Part shown: positions 39,782-47,637 of the stretch, one piece after another
Position numbering within the stretch: position 1 is the first letter of the stretch
Layout of the letters: each line of letters starts with the position of its first letter
Assembly: GCA_020201035.1 (NCBI GenBank)
Contig: JAIVHO010000033.1
Coordinates: 1-64,000, forward strand
Length of the DNA: 64,000 bases
Direction of reading: 5' to 3'
DNA from: Bacteroidales bacterium
Lineage (GTDB): Bacteria; Bacteroidota; Bacteroidia; Bacteroidales; VadinHA17
The notes under the pieces: model-generated
Seen by the model: only the letters and a program-made list of their open reading frames with translations
What the model was told of the DNA's origin: nothing
Database searches by the model: none
Program-made: the position numbers and the translations under genes

Positions 39782-41578
39782 TTAAATCAAACAGGTCTTT
39801 GATTTCAACCATGATTTCTCTTCCGGGTTGAGTGCAGGCGACAGCTTTTCAAAAACCTTACTGTGATAATCGTTTATCCAGGCTGTCTCAGCCTCTGTCA
39901 TCAGCTCTTTTTCAATCAGTGTACTGTCTATATAGCAAAGCGTTACAGTATCAAACCTGAGGAACCGGCCATATTCCGTCTCCCTGTCATCAACACAGAG
40001 AATCAGGTTTTCAGTACGGAAGCCATACTCTCCCTCCCTGTAGATAGCAGGTTCATCGGCTGTAAGCATTCCAGGTTCAATATTAGTCTTCAGATCACCC
40101 GAGGCTCCTGTACCAATGGTTTGCGGCCCCTCATGCACATTAAGGAAGTAGCCTACGCCGTGACCTGTACCGTGTCCGTAATTCATGCCGTTGTCCCACA
40201 GTGCCTTTCGGGCCAGTATCTCAATCTGGTACCCCTTTGTTCCCAGTGGAAATTTTGCCATGGCCAGATTGATGGTACCCTTCAGCGCCAGTGTAAAATC
40301 TGTTTTCTGCTGTTTCGTGGGTTTGCCAAGGGCAATTGTCCGTGTAACATCCGTTGTTCCATCGAGGTACTGTCCGCCGCTGTCACACAGAAAAATCCCC
40401 TCAGGTCTCAGCTCCGCATCCGTTTCAGGCACAGCGCAGTAGTGAGGCAGGGCGGCATGTTCATTATATCCCGCTATGGTTGCAAAGGAGGGTCCGGTGC
40501 AGTTCTCCTGATCCATCCTGAAGGAGAGCAGTTTGTCGGCTGCAGATATCTCTGTAATACTCTCCTTACCTATACTGTTTTCAAGCCAGTAAAAGAACCT
40601 TGTAAGTGCCACCCCGTCGCGTACCATCACATCTCTTATATGCAACTGTTCGGTTTCATTCTTTATTGCCTTAAGCCTTCCGGGGACAGAGACATCCTCA
40701 ATCAGCCTCACACCTTCAGGTATTGCCTTGAAAAGAACAGCGGAGAGTGTTCCAGATGTTACCAGAAGCGATTCATCCGGGGAGATTTCTGAAATCATAC
40801 TGTCCGTTTCCTCGTAAGGCAGTAAAACAATCCCCTCCCTGTCAAATTTCTGCTTCAGTATTGCGGGCACCTTATCCTCATTGATCATCAGCAGTACCTG
40901 TGACCTTGTTATCAGGGCAAAGGCTGTAAAGAGGGGACTGTATGTAACATCTCCTCCCCTGACATTCAGCATCCATGCAATATCATCAAGTGAGGTAAGC
41001 ATGTGATTATCGGCACCCATCTTCTCCATCACGGTACGCACCTGCGTTATCTTATCTTCCCTGCTTATCCCTGCAAAGCGCAATTCATGTTCAAATATTC
41101 CGGTTTCCGGCATGGGGGGTCTGTTGTGCCACAGAGGGCTTATAAGATCCGCCTCAATATCAAGTTCAATTTTCTTCACACTGAATGCTTCCCTCATTTT
41201 GTTTACCGTAGCCACGGGTATTACCCTGCCATCAACACCTACCCGCCCACCTGCTTTCAGGGCAGAAGTGATCCACTCAATATATTCGGGTGTATGCGGA
41301 ATCTTCAGCTTTACCAGTTCAAAGCCGCTTCCCTTAAGCTGCTCTTCCGCTGCAATAAAATATCTTGAGTCGGTCCACAACCCTGCAAAATCATGTGTGA
41401 TCACCACATTTGCTGCCGAGCCTGTAAAGCCGGTAAGCCATTCGATAATCCTCCAGTGCTCCGGAACATACTCCCCAAGGTGAGGATCTGTTACCGGGAC
41501 AATCAGGGCATCCAGCTTACTTTCAAGCATTAACCTTCTAATCTCCTTAATTACCTCTCTTCTGTTTATCTCTGCCAT
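39782..41578 (-). CDS. Xaa-Pro aminopeptidase (M24B, aminopeptidase P)
   Basis: 598 residues, the three-domain 'long' aminopeptidase P form. Two creatinase-like N-terminal domains (PHLGEYVPEHWRIIEWLTGF, LNVRGGDVTYSPLF) precede the pita-bread domain (about 310 on). Metal ligands are visible: two Asp in CDSGGQYLDGTTDVTRT, His in GHGTGHGVG, Glu in TADEPAIY and Glu in FRTENLI. It removes N-terminal residues ahead of proline. No signal peptide, so cytoplasmic. Begins 24 bases after the BNR lipoprotein gene, in the same unit. Confidence 0.94.
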   Translation of the reverse strand: MAEINRREVIKEIRRLMLESKLDALIVPVTDPHLGEYVPEHWRIIEWLTGFTGSAANVVITHDFAGLWTDSRYFIAAEEQLKGSGFELVKLKIPHTPEYIEWITSALKAGGRVGVDGRVIPVATVNKMREAFSVKKIELDIEADLISPLWHNRPPMPETGIFEHELRFAGISREDKITQVRTVMEKMGADNHMLTSLDDIAWMLNVRGGDVTYSPLFTAFALITRSQVLLMINEDKVPAILKQKFDREGIVLLPYEETDSMISEISPDESLLVTSGTLSAVLFKAIPEGVRLIEDVSVPGRLKAIKNETEQLHIRDVMVRDGVALTRFFYWLENSIGKESITEISAADKLLSFRMDQENCTGPSFATIAGYNEHAALPHYCAVPETDAELRPEGIFLCDSGGQYLDGTTDVTRTIALGKPTKQQKTDFTLALKGTINLAMAKFPLGTKGYQIEILARKALWDNGMNYGHGTGHGVGYFLNVHEGPQTIGTGASGDLKTNIEPGMLTADEPAIYREGEYGFRTENLILCVDDRETEYGRFLRFDTVTLCYIDSTLIEKELMTEAETAWINDYHSKVFEKLSPALNPEEKSWLKSKTCLI

Positions 41579-41602
41579 AGGGCTGATATGTTATTTAATT
41601 AA

Positions 41603-42682
41603 TTATCTGATTTTAAGCTCAAAACGCGCTATTCTGCCATCTGATCCGGCAGCAAAGCCTGTCTTTGTTCCCGGGATGCTCCTTGCAACATAATATCCCG
41701 AGTCGGAAAGGTGAATCCAGTTTTTGCCACCATCCAGGGTGTAATCCCAGCCTGTCTTGCCGACAGCAATGGCTGTCTCATTTACGGGATCGAGCCACAG
41801 CACCTGCGACCTGAACTCCGCGGGCATAGTTTCAGCCAGATTCCAGGTAACACCACCATCACTGGTATATGCAGCAATACTGTCGTTACGAACCGGATTG
41901 TCGTATGTTCCGCCCATTACCAAACCATTCATGGGATCGGAAAAAGCGACTGAAAATATTCCGGTTGATGGAGATGCGCTTCTTACCGGGGTATCATAAA
42001 CACTCCAGCTCTCTCCGTGATCAGATGAAAAGAAGACTCTGGCATCACCACCACCTGTAATTATCCATATCTGTCCTGAAGGCAGGTATTCAATACAGCT
42101 GTTGGAGGCAGCAAAATGGTACTCCCCTCTTTTTAAGGGGGGCAGATCAGTTACCCGTTCCCATGATTCTCCACCGTCGGCAGTGCGGATAACAAATGGA
42201 ACCGAATCAACAGCATCGCTGAGGGCTATCCCGCGTCTGGCATCGGCAAACCTGGCAGAGTTGAAAAATATTCCGGGTGTATCATTTTCATATACTATAT
42301 CCCACTCCTCTCCGGCCGTGGATGTATGGTATCCTCTTCCGGGGAATTGGATTCCGAACATCAGGGCATGCTGTGAATCCCAGCCATGAATGCTCCGGAA
42401 CTCTTCATTTTCCACTACGGGCAGTGATCCAACCTTCCAGGACTCTCCGCCATTGGCAGAGAGGAGAAATGTCCCCTGTGAACCACCGGCCCATACAACA
42501 TTTTCATTTACGATATGCAGTGCCCGTATTGAAACACTGCTTCCTGTTTCAAGAGGCTCCAGCAGCAGTTCTGCTTCTACACCTCTATTGCTGCAGCCTG
42601 ATGATATTAGAACAACAAGAGCTGTCAGAACCAAAAGTTTTGTCACTGTTTTATATTTTGCCAAGGTTATCAATTTTTTCAA
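41603..42682 (-). CDS. BNR/YCF48-like beta-propeller lipoprotein
   Basis: 359 residues. Lipoprotein signal ends LISSGCSN (Cys30). Repeated blades with the S-D-G-G--W signature: SANGGESWKVG, TADGGESWERV, SSDHGESWSVY, TSDGGVTWNLA, TLDGGKNWIHL, characteristic of sialidase-type BNR and Ycf48/photosystem-stability propellers. No enzymatic residues recognised; probably a binding or scaffold protein at the cell surface. First gene of a unit with the Xaa-Pro aminopeptidase. An 18-bp tandem array lies 15-118 bases upstream of the start codon. Confidence 0.8.
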   Translation of the reverse strand: MKKLITLAKYKTVTKLLVLTALVVLISSGCSNRGVEAELLLEPLETGSSVSIRALHIVNENVVWAGGSQGTFLLSANGGESWKVGSLPVVENEEFRSIHGWDSQHALMFGIQFPGRGYHTSTAGEEWDIVYENDTPGIFFNSARFADARRGIALSDAVDSVPFVIRTADGGESWERVTDLPPLKRGEYHFAASNSCIEYLPSGQIWIITGGGDARVFFSSDHGESWSVYDTPVRSASPSTGIFSVAFSDPMNGLVMGGTYDNPVRNDSIAAYTSDGGVTWNLAETMPAEFRSQVLWLDPVNETAIAVGKTGWDYTLDGGKNWIHLSDSGYYVARSIPGTKTGFAAGSDGRIARFELKIR

Positions 42683-42696
42683 TTTTTAAAGACATC

Positions 42697-42800
42697 CCAA
42701 TGTTACAACTATTGTCTGCCAATGTTACCACTCTTGCCAATGTTACCACTCTTGCCAATGTTACTACTCTTGCCAATGTTACTACTCTTGCCAATGTTAC
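42697..42800. repeat. 18-bp tandem repeat upstream of the BNR lipoprotein gene
   Basis: Unit CCAATGTTACYACTCTTG. Four full units at 42719, 42737, 42755 and 42773, with a diverged unit at 42697 and a partial one at 42791. Units 1-2 and 3-4 differ by one C/T. It sits in the leader/promoter of the minus-strand BNR gene, ending about 15 bases before its start codon. Confidence 0.85.
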
Positions 42801-42891
42801 AGACTTTGTAATTTATTATCATTGCTGATTTCTGTTATCCCGATAATTTTATCATAATTTAATTATGAATTTCTCTGCTATTGATAATTCA

Positions 42892-42916
42892 AATTGGACC
42901 AAAAAACAATCCAATT
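42892..42916. other. Inverted repeat in the 42801-42939 gap
   Basis: AATTGGA and TCCAATT (42892-42898, 42910-42916) flank an 11-base loop. Nearby CATAATT/AATTATG is a further short palindrome. These are the only structures between the two repeat blocks; one could act as the terminator of the incoming DPP-IV gene, although no T-run follows on the minus strand. Confidence 0.35.
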
Positions 42917-42939
42917 AATATCCGGTTACCACTAAATGC

Positions 42940-43082
42940 TCTCTAATCCCTGGTTAGACTTATCAGGCAGCCTGACGGATCTGAAATCAGATCAGCATCA
43001 CTCCTTTAAATACTTTCTCTAATCCCTGGTTAGACTTATCAGGCAGCCTGACGGATCTGAAATCAGATCAGCATCACTCCTT
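42940..43082. repeat. 76-bp-period direct duplication at the end of the DPP-IV-like gene
   Basis: 67 bases at 42940-43006 are repeated exactly at 43016-43082 (offset 76). The right copy contains the last codons and stop of the peptidase gene; the left copy is wholly non-coding. Each unit carries two small palindromes, GATCTG-AAAT-CAGATC and TCAGG-CAG-CCTGA, so folded mRNA ends are possible. Confidence 0.9.
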
Positions 43083-45224
43083 ATCAAAAAACCATTTCAT
43101 CCAGTAGCGGTTCTGTGTCTCCCTGTGGTGTGTTCCCTTTTCTCCTCCCCAACCATGCCTTCCACCCGGATATATCATCATATTGAACTCTTTCCCCTCA
43201 TCCTGGAGTTTAGATATCAGGTAAACACTGTTTTGCATATGAACATTGTCATCAGCCATGCCGTGCACAATATAGAGTTTACCCTTTAGTTTTGAGGCAT
43301 ATGTAAGAACCGACCCGTAGTTGTACCCATCAGGGTTATCCTGTGGTCTGTCCATAAATCTTTCTGTATAGACATTATCATACAACCTCCAGTCGGTAAC
43401 CGAGTAGTTGGCTATTCCGTGTGTGAAATAGTCGGCGCCGTATGTAAGAGCAAGTGCAGAAACATAGCCACCATATGAACCTCCTGTAATACCCATTCTG
43501 TCAGCATCAACCCATGGCTTTTCTCGCAGCCACTTAACCGCCTCAATATAATCTGCCATCTCCCATTTCCCAAGGTTTCGGTGCATATAGTCGATTCCCT
43601 TTTTACCAAAATGACCTGATCCCCTGTGATCAACGGAAATAGTAACAATACCGTTCTCTCCAAAGAAACCGCCTCTTCCGCCGCGCCATGAATTCCTCAC
43701 ATTACCGGCATCCGGACCCCCATAGATAGTAAAAACAACAGGGTGCCTGACGTTCTCATCAAAATTGGCCGGGTATGTTATCATGGCAGGCATCATAAAT
43801 CCGTCCGTTGAGGGGATCCTTACCAGTTCACTCCATGTATCTGTTTCAGCGTTGATTGGAGTAGTTTCAGGAAGCTGGATATCCCTTATCGTTTTGCCGT
43901 CGCCCTTAAGGAGAGCAACCGAAGGAGATGTGGTCACCGATGACCAGGAATCGATCAGATATTTTCCGCCAGGGGATATAGATACTGAGTGTGATCCTGA
44001 TTCATCTGTAAGCCTCGTAAACCCTTTTCCATTAAGCTTAACCATAAATAGATGTGATTCCGTTGACTCGCCACCGGTACCGGTAAAATAAACAACACCC
44101 TTCTTCTCATCAACCCTGGAAATGGAGTTTACCCTCCAGTCTACATCGGTAAGTCGTGCTACAAGCGAACCATCCCATCCATAGTAGTAAAGATTCTCCC
44201 AGTTGTCACGGTAACTCCTTAATATAAAACCTGTTCCATCTTCCAATACATGAATATCCGTAAAAAAATCGACCCATGTGGCCCTTGTCTCACGGTAGAT
44301 CTCAGTGAATTTACCACTGGATGCATCCGCCAGAATAAATCGCATATCATTCTGGTCCCTGTTGAGGACCTGCACCATCACCTTTGAACCATCCGGTGTC
44401 CATGAAGGCCACGCAATATACTGATCAATGCTCTCGTCGGTATCAATCCACACAGTAGATGCACCGGTTATATCCACAACACCCATTTTCACGATGGGAT
44501 TTGGATCACCCGGCTTTGGATAGGGAACTATCTCCTGTGTACCATGTAGTCCGTCTGCCTCATCAATTCTGTTAATAATAAACTCCGGCACCGGATTATC
44601 ATCTGTATGCAGATATGCAATTCTGCGACTGTCGGGAGACCACCAGAAGGCTGAATACCTGCTTCCGCGACCCAGTATCTCCTCAAAATAGACCCATGAT
44701 GCCCACCCGTTATATATCTTATCACCTCCGTCAAATGTTAGTCGGGTCTCTTTTGCACTCTTAATATCCACAACATAAAGATCCCTGCCTCTGGTGAAAG
44801 CCACCTTCATCGCATCGGGTGAAAAGGCCGGATTATTTTCCACCTCATCGTCCGAAGTCAGTTTTATCGGTGCATCAGCTCCGGCTTTAAAATACCACAG
44901 ATCATTATCCTTTGACAGCACCACCGATTTCAGATCAGCTGAAAAAGCGGAACCCATTCCGGCAGTAAATCCATCAGGAAGTGATGCGGCAAGCTCCCGC
45001 CGGGGATCACGAAAATCTGAAACCTCCTTTTTCCCTGTACGGGCATCAACAGACATAATAACGTTATTTCCTTCACTGTCGCGTTCCTGCACCAGATAAT
45101 GATTTTCATCTTCCCATCCCATGATACCGGATGAAAACCCGCCCCTCTGTGCCAGAACCGATGCTGCAGGGATAATCAGCAAGGCAACCAATACGATCAC
45201 AACTTTTCTGTTCATTGTACTCAA
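43074..45224 (-). CDS. Dipeptidyl peptidase IV-like serine peptidase (S9B)
   Basis: 716 residues. Signal peptide ends near VLAQRG (about 25), no lipobox, so periplasmic. Propeller (DPP_IV_N) with WSPDSRRIAYLHTDDNPVPE and the DPP-IV Glu-type segment GWASWVYFEEILGRGSRYSA, in which the paired Glu bind the substrate N-terminus. Hydrolase domain: YGGPDAGNV, catalytic Ser583 in GGSYGGYV, Asp in MADDNVH, His in GRHGWGG. Cleaves X-Pro or X-Ala dipeptides from N-termini. Its last codons lie in a 67-bp duplicated block. Confidence 0.93.
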   Translation of the reverse strand: MSTMNRKVVIVLVALLIIPAASVLAQRGGFSSGIMGWEDENHYLVQERDSEGNNVIMSVDARTGKKEVSDFRDPRRELAASLPDGFTAGMGSAFSADLKSVVLSKDNDLWYFKAGADAPIKLTSDDEVENNPAFSPDAMKVAFTRGRDLYVVDIKSAKETRLTFDGGDKIYNGWASWVYFEEILGRGSRYSAFWWSPDSRRIAYLHTDDNPVPEFIINRIDEADGLHGTQEIVPYPKPGDPNPIVKMGVVDITGASTVWIDTDESIDQYIAWPSWTPDGSKVMVQVLNRDQNDMRFILADASSGKFTEIYRETRATWVDFFTDIHVLEDGTGFILRSYRDNWENLYYYGWDGSLVARLTDVDWRVNSISRVDEKKGVVYFTGTGGESTESHLFMVKLNGKGFTRLTDESGSHSVSISPGGKYLIDSWSSVTTSPSVALLKGDGKTIRDIQLPETTPINAETDTWSELVRIPSTDGFMMPAMITYPANFDENVRHPVVFTIYGGPDAGNVRNSWRGGRGGFFGENGIVTISVDHRGSGHFGKKGIDYMHRNLGKWEMADYIEAVKWLREKPWVDADRMGITGGSYGGYVSALALTYGADYFTHGIANYSVTDWRLYDNVYTERFMDRPQDNPDGYNYGSVLTYASKLKGKLYIVHGMADDNVHMQNSVYLISKLQDEGKEFNMMIYPGGRHGWGGEKGTHHRETQNRYWMKWFFDKE

Positions 45225-45299
45225 TGTTGTTTATTATTAATAATTGTTAGTGCTATAAACCATTAAAATTAACCAATTGATTTCAAATAGAGGGTAAGA

Positions 45300-45333
45300 G
45301 TGTTACATAACACACCTAAAGTTCCTACATTTG
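45300..45333 (+). promoter_or_regulatory. Candidate promoter/operator of the acyltransferase gene
   Basis: TACATTTG at 45326-45333 fits the -7 consensus. At the -33 distance there is no TTTG but an inverted repeat GTGTTA-CA-TAACAC (45300-45313), a good place for a regulator. The leader would be about 70 bases. Confidence 0.4.
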
Positions 45334-45410
45334 AGCCTTAACAGATTATTTGATACTATTTTTAAGAAAAATCCCGACTGGTTATAACGGGATACAAGGC
45401 TTAGGATAAT

Positions 45411-46715
45411 ATGAACAACCGGGAAAAGGAAAGTGAATGGTACAGGCTCGATAATGCGGCGAAGATTTATCCTCCTGTGCTATCCGATGACCTCACCTCG
45501 GTATTCAGGCTGAGCTGCACTCTGACAGAGCCGGTGAGGGTGGGATCCCTGAGTGAGGCTCTGAAGCTTACTGCACGCAGATTTCCCTATTTCAGCACAA
45601 CCCTAAGAAGGGGATTTTTCTGGTACTATCTTGAAAAGCGTGATATATCACCAACTATGTCAGGAGAAGAGAGCCGGATGCTTACAGGTTTCCCGGTTGA
45701 ATCGGTGAACAGGCTTTTATACAGGGTGCTGGCTCATGAAAACCGGATATCGGTGGAGTTTATGCATGTACTTACTGACGGCGGGGGAGCGATGGAATTT
45801 TTCAGGTCGCTGCTCACAACCTATCTAAGGATTACAGGAAAGGATATCAGTTACACTGAGGGGGTTATCGACCCTGCGTCAACACCTCATCCGGAAGAGA
45901 CCGAAGATAGCTTCAACAGATACTACAGGCCGGAAATACCGAAAACTTCAAATATAAGCAAGGCATGGAACCTGCCCTTCAGGGTCGAAAACAATCCGAT
46001 CCTCAAGGTGATAGAGGCGGAGGTAAGCGTGTCGCATATTAAAAATGCTGCAGCAGCCCAAAAGGTTTCAATTACGGAATATCTTACAGCCATCTATATA
46101 TACTGCCTGCAGGAGATATTTTATGAATCTCTCAACATCTCATCAGGAGCCCGGCATAAGATTATCAGGCTGGAGGTGCCTATAAATATGAGGCGACTGC
46201 TGCCCAGCAGAACAATGAGAAATTTTGCCCTGTTTGTGATGCCGGAGATAGACCTCAGGCTTGGGCGTTACACTTTCGGGGAGATCGTACGTATAGTGTA
46301 CCACTATATGCAGACTGAAACAGATACCCGATTGATTTACAAGATAATAAGCAGAAATGTCAAACCTGAAAAGAATCTTTTCCTGAGGGTCATGCCACTG
46401 TTTATAAAAGACCTGGCACTGACTCTCGCCTATCGTAAACATGGTCCCACAAAGTACAGCAGCGTGCTGACCAATCTGGGAGTAGTAAAGATGCCGGCAG
46501 GAGCAGAAGAGTTTATCAAATCATTTTCCATAATACCTCCCCCGCCCAACAGGATACTCAGGGCCAACAGCGGGGTTATCAGCTACGGCGATACCATGAG
46601 GATCACTTTTGTCAACCTTAGCAGGTCAACGGATCTTGAACGTAAGATTCTGAGATTTATGGTCACAGCGGGGATAGATGTCAAAATAATAAACAACAGA
46701 ACAAAAAATGGATGA
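45411..46715 (+). CDS. CoA-dependent acyltransferase superfamily protein (alcohol acetyltransferase-like)
   Basis: 434 residues, no signal peptide. Carries the HxxxDG catalytic motif of the condensation/acyltransferase fold as FMHVLTDGGG (His119, Asp123, Gly124), with SLSEALKLTARRFPYFSTTL before it and LEVPINMRRLLPSRTMRNFA later (the 'N-R' segment of alcohol acetyltransferase and Pap-like enzymes). It probably moves an acyl group from CoA to an alcohol or lipid. The next gene overlaps by 8 bases and encodes a DUF6320 membrane protein; in other bacteria, as I recall, such genes also occur together, so the pair may make or modify a membrane lipid. Confidence 0.7.
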   Translation: MNNREKESEWYRLDNAAKIYPPVLSDDLTSVFRLSCTLTEPVRVGSLSEALKLTARRFPYFSTTLRRGFFWYYLEKRDISPTMSGEESRMLTGFPVESVNRLLYRVLAHENRISVEFMHVLTDGGGAMEFFRSLLTTYLRITGKDISYTEGVIDPASTPHPEETEDSFNRYYRPEIPKTSNISKAWNLPFRVENNPILKVIEAEVSVSHIKNAAAAQKVSITEYLTAIYIYCLQEIFYESLNISSGARHKIIRLEVPINMRRLLPSRTMRNFALFVMPEIDLRLGRYTFGEIVRIVYHYMQTETDTRLIYKIISRNVKPEKNLFLRVMPLFIKDLALTLAYRKHGPTKYSSVLTNLGVVKMPAGAEEFIKSFSIIPPPPNRILRANSGVISYGDTMRITFVNLSRSTDLERKILRFMVTAGIDVKIINNRTKNG

Positions 46716-47415
46716 AAGGATATGTCCCAATTGCGGGGTAATACTTGACCGGGGTCTTAAGAGCTGCCCTCTCTGCGGTGATAACAAAAGCGATGGAGAG
46801 ACTTTGCATGTTAGTCGCTCGCAAGGATATCCCTCCGAAATCCTGAAGATGGATGCACGGGAGAGAGCCCGTTACAGGTGGGAAATGTCAGGCATTGTTG
46901 CGGCTTCCGGAATTATGGTATCCCTGATTGTTGATCTGGTAATAGGCAAAGGAATGAACTGGTCTGTTTACCCGGTAAGTGTGCTTGCTGCCCTGTGGAT
47001 TTACCTTACCCTGATAATCTTTACGAGAAAAAAGGTATGGATACTCCTTCCCGGACTAGCAGTCAATACCCTGGCACTGCTTCTTATGATAGATCTGGCC
47101 TCCCCACCCATAACGTGGTTTGTACCAATAGCACTCCCGTTTACCCTCTCCTTTTTTTTATTGACGGGATTGGTTATTTTACTCTCGTCCAGATCACGAT
47201 TCAAGGGCTTTAATGTTCTTGCAATAATCTTTATGGCAGTTGGTGTTCAGTGTATCATCTTTGAGCTTTTTACAGATCTCTTCGTTAAGGGGAGCATCGA
47301 TATTGAATGGTCTGCCATAGCTGCCGCAGCAATTATTCCTTTTTCTGCCATACTGATGTTTGTCCATTACAGGCTGAAAAAAGGGCTGAACCTGAAAAGT
47401 TACTTCCATATATAG
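46708..47415 (+). CDS. Zinc-ribbon membrane protein (DUF6320-like)
   Basis: 235 residues. N-terminal zinc ribbon CPNCG...SCPLCG (Cys6, 9, 20, 23), a basic amphipathic stretch, then six hydrophobic segments (from MSGIVAASGIMVSLIVDLVI to IAAAAIIPFSAILMFVHYRL) and a short basic tail. Overlaps the acyltransferase gene by 8 bases, so the two are co-translated and likely work together at the inner membrane. No catalytic residues recognised. Confidence 0.7.
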   Translation: MDERICPNCGVILDRGLKSCPLCGDNKSDGETLHVSRSQGYPSEILKMDARERARYRWEMSGIVAASGIMVSLIVDLVIGKGMNWSVYPVSVLAALWIYLTLIIFTRKKVWILLPGLAVNTLALLLMIDLASPPITWFVPIALPFTLSFFLLTGLVILLSSRSRFKGFNVLAIIFMAVGVQCIIFELFTDLFVKGSIDIEWSAIAAAAIIPFSAILMFVHYRLKKGLNLKSYFHI

Positions 47416-47449
47416 ACACTACTCCCCTCTGATTAATAAGATCACGTAG

Positions 47450-47474
47450 TGACCTCCCGGGGTCAGGGTTTTTC
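47450..47474 (+). terminator. Weak terminator after the DUF6320 gene
   Basis: TGACC-TCCCGG-GGTCA hairpin (47450-47465) followed, after GGG, by five T. Stem of only 5 bp. The rest of the 47416-47637 gap shows no other structure; a TATATTTA just before the next gene resembles a -7 box with one mismatch. Confidence 0.4.
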
Positions 47475-47637
47475 ATGATGGCAATGACGATACAGTCTAC
47501 AGATTAAGTGGGGCAATTACTGTCTCTCACCCCTTAGAACCATTGTCATCATCTTCTATATTTTATAACATAACACCGCCGGCGCGTTTAACAAGTAATT
47601 GAATTATATTTAGTGCTCAAAATATAAAAATCCAAAG

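Noticed and set aside
39547-39831. Plus-strand 94-residue frame in the SusC promoter region
   Set aside because: AT-rich, Lys/Asn-biased, no domain, and its end overlaps the aminopeptidase gene antisense.
42277-42828. Plus-strand frame of 183 residues with ANVTTL repeats
   Set aside because: It lies antisense to the BNR lipoprotein gene and gets its repeats from the 18-bp array; no ribosome site or domain.
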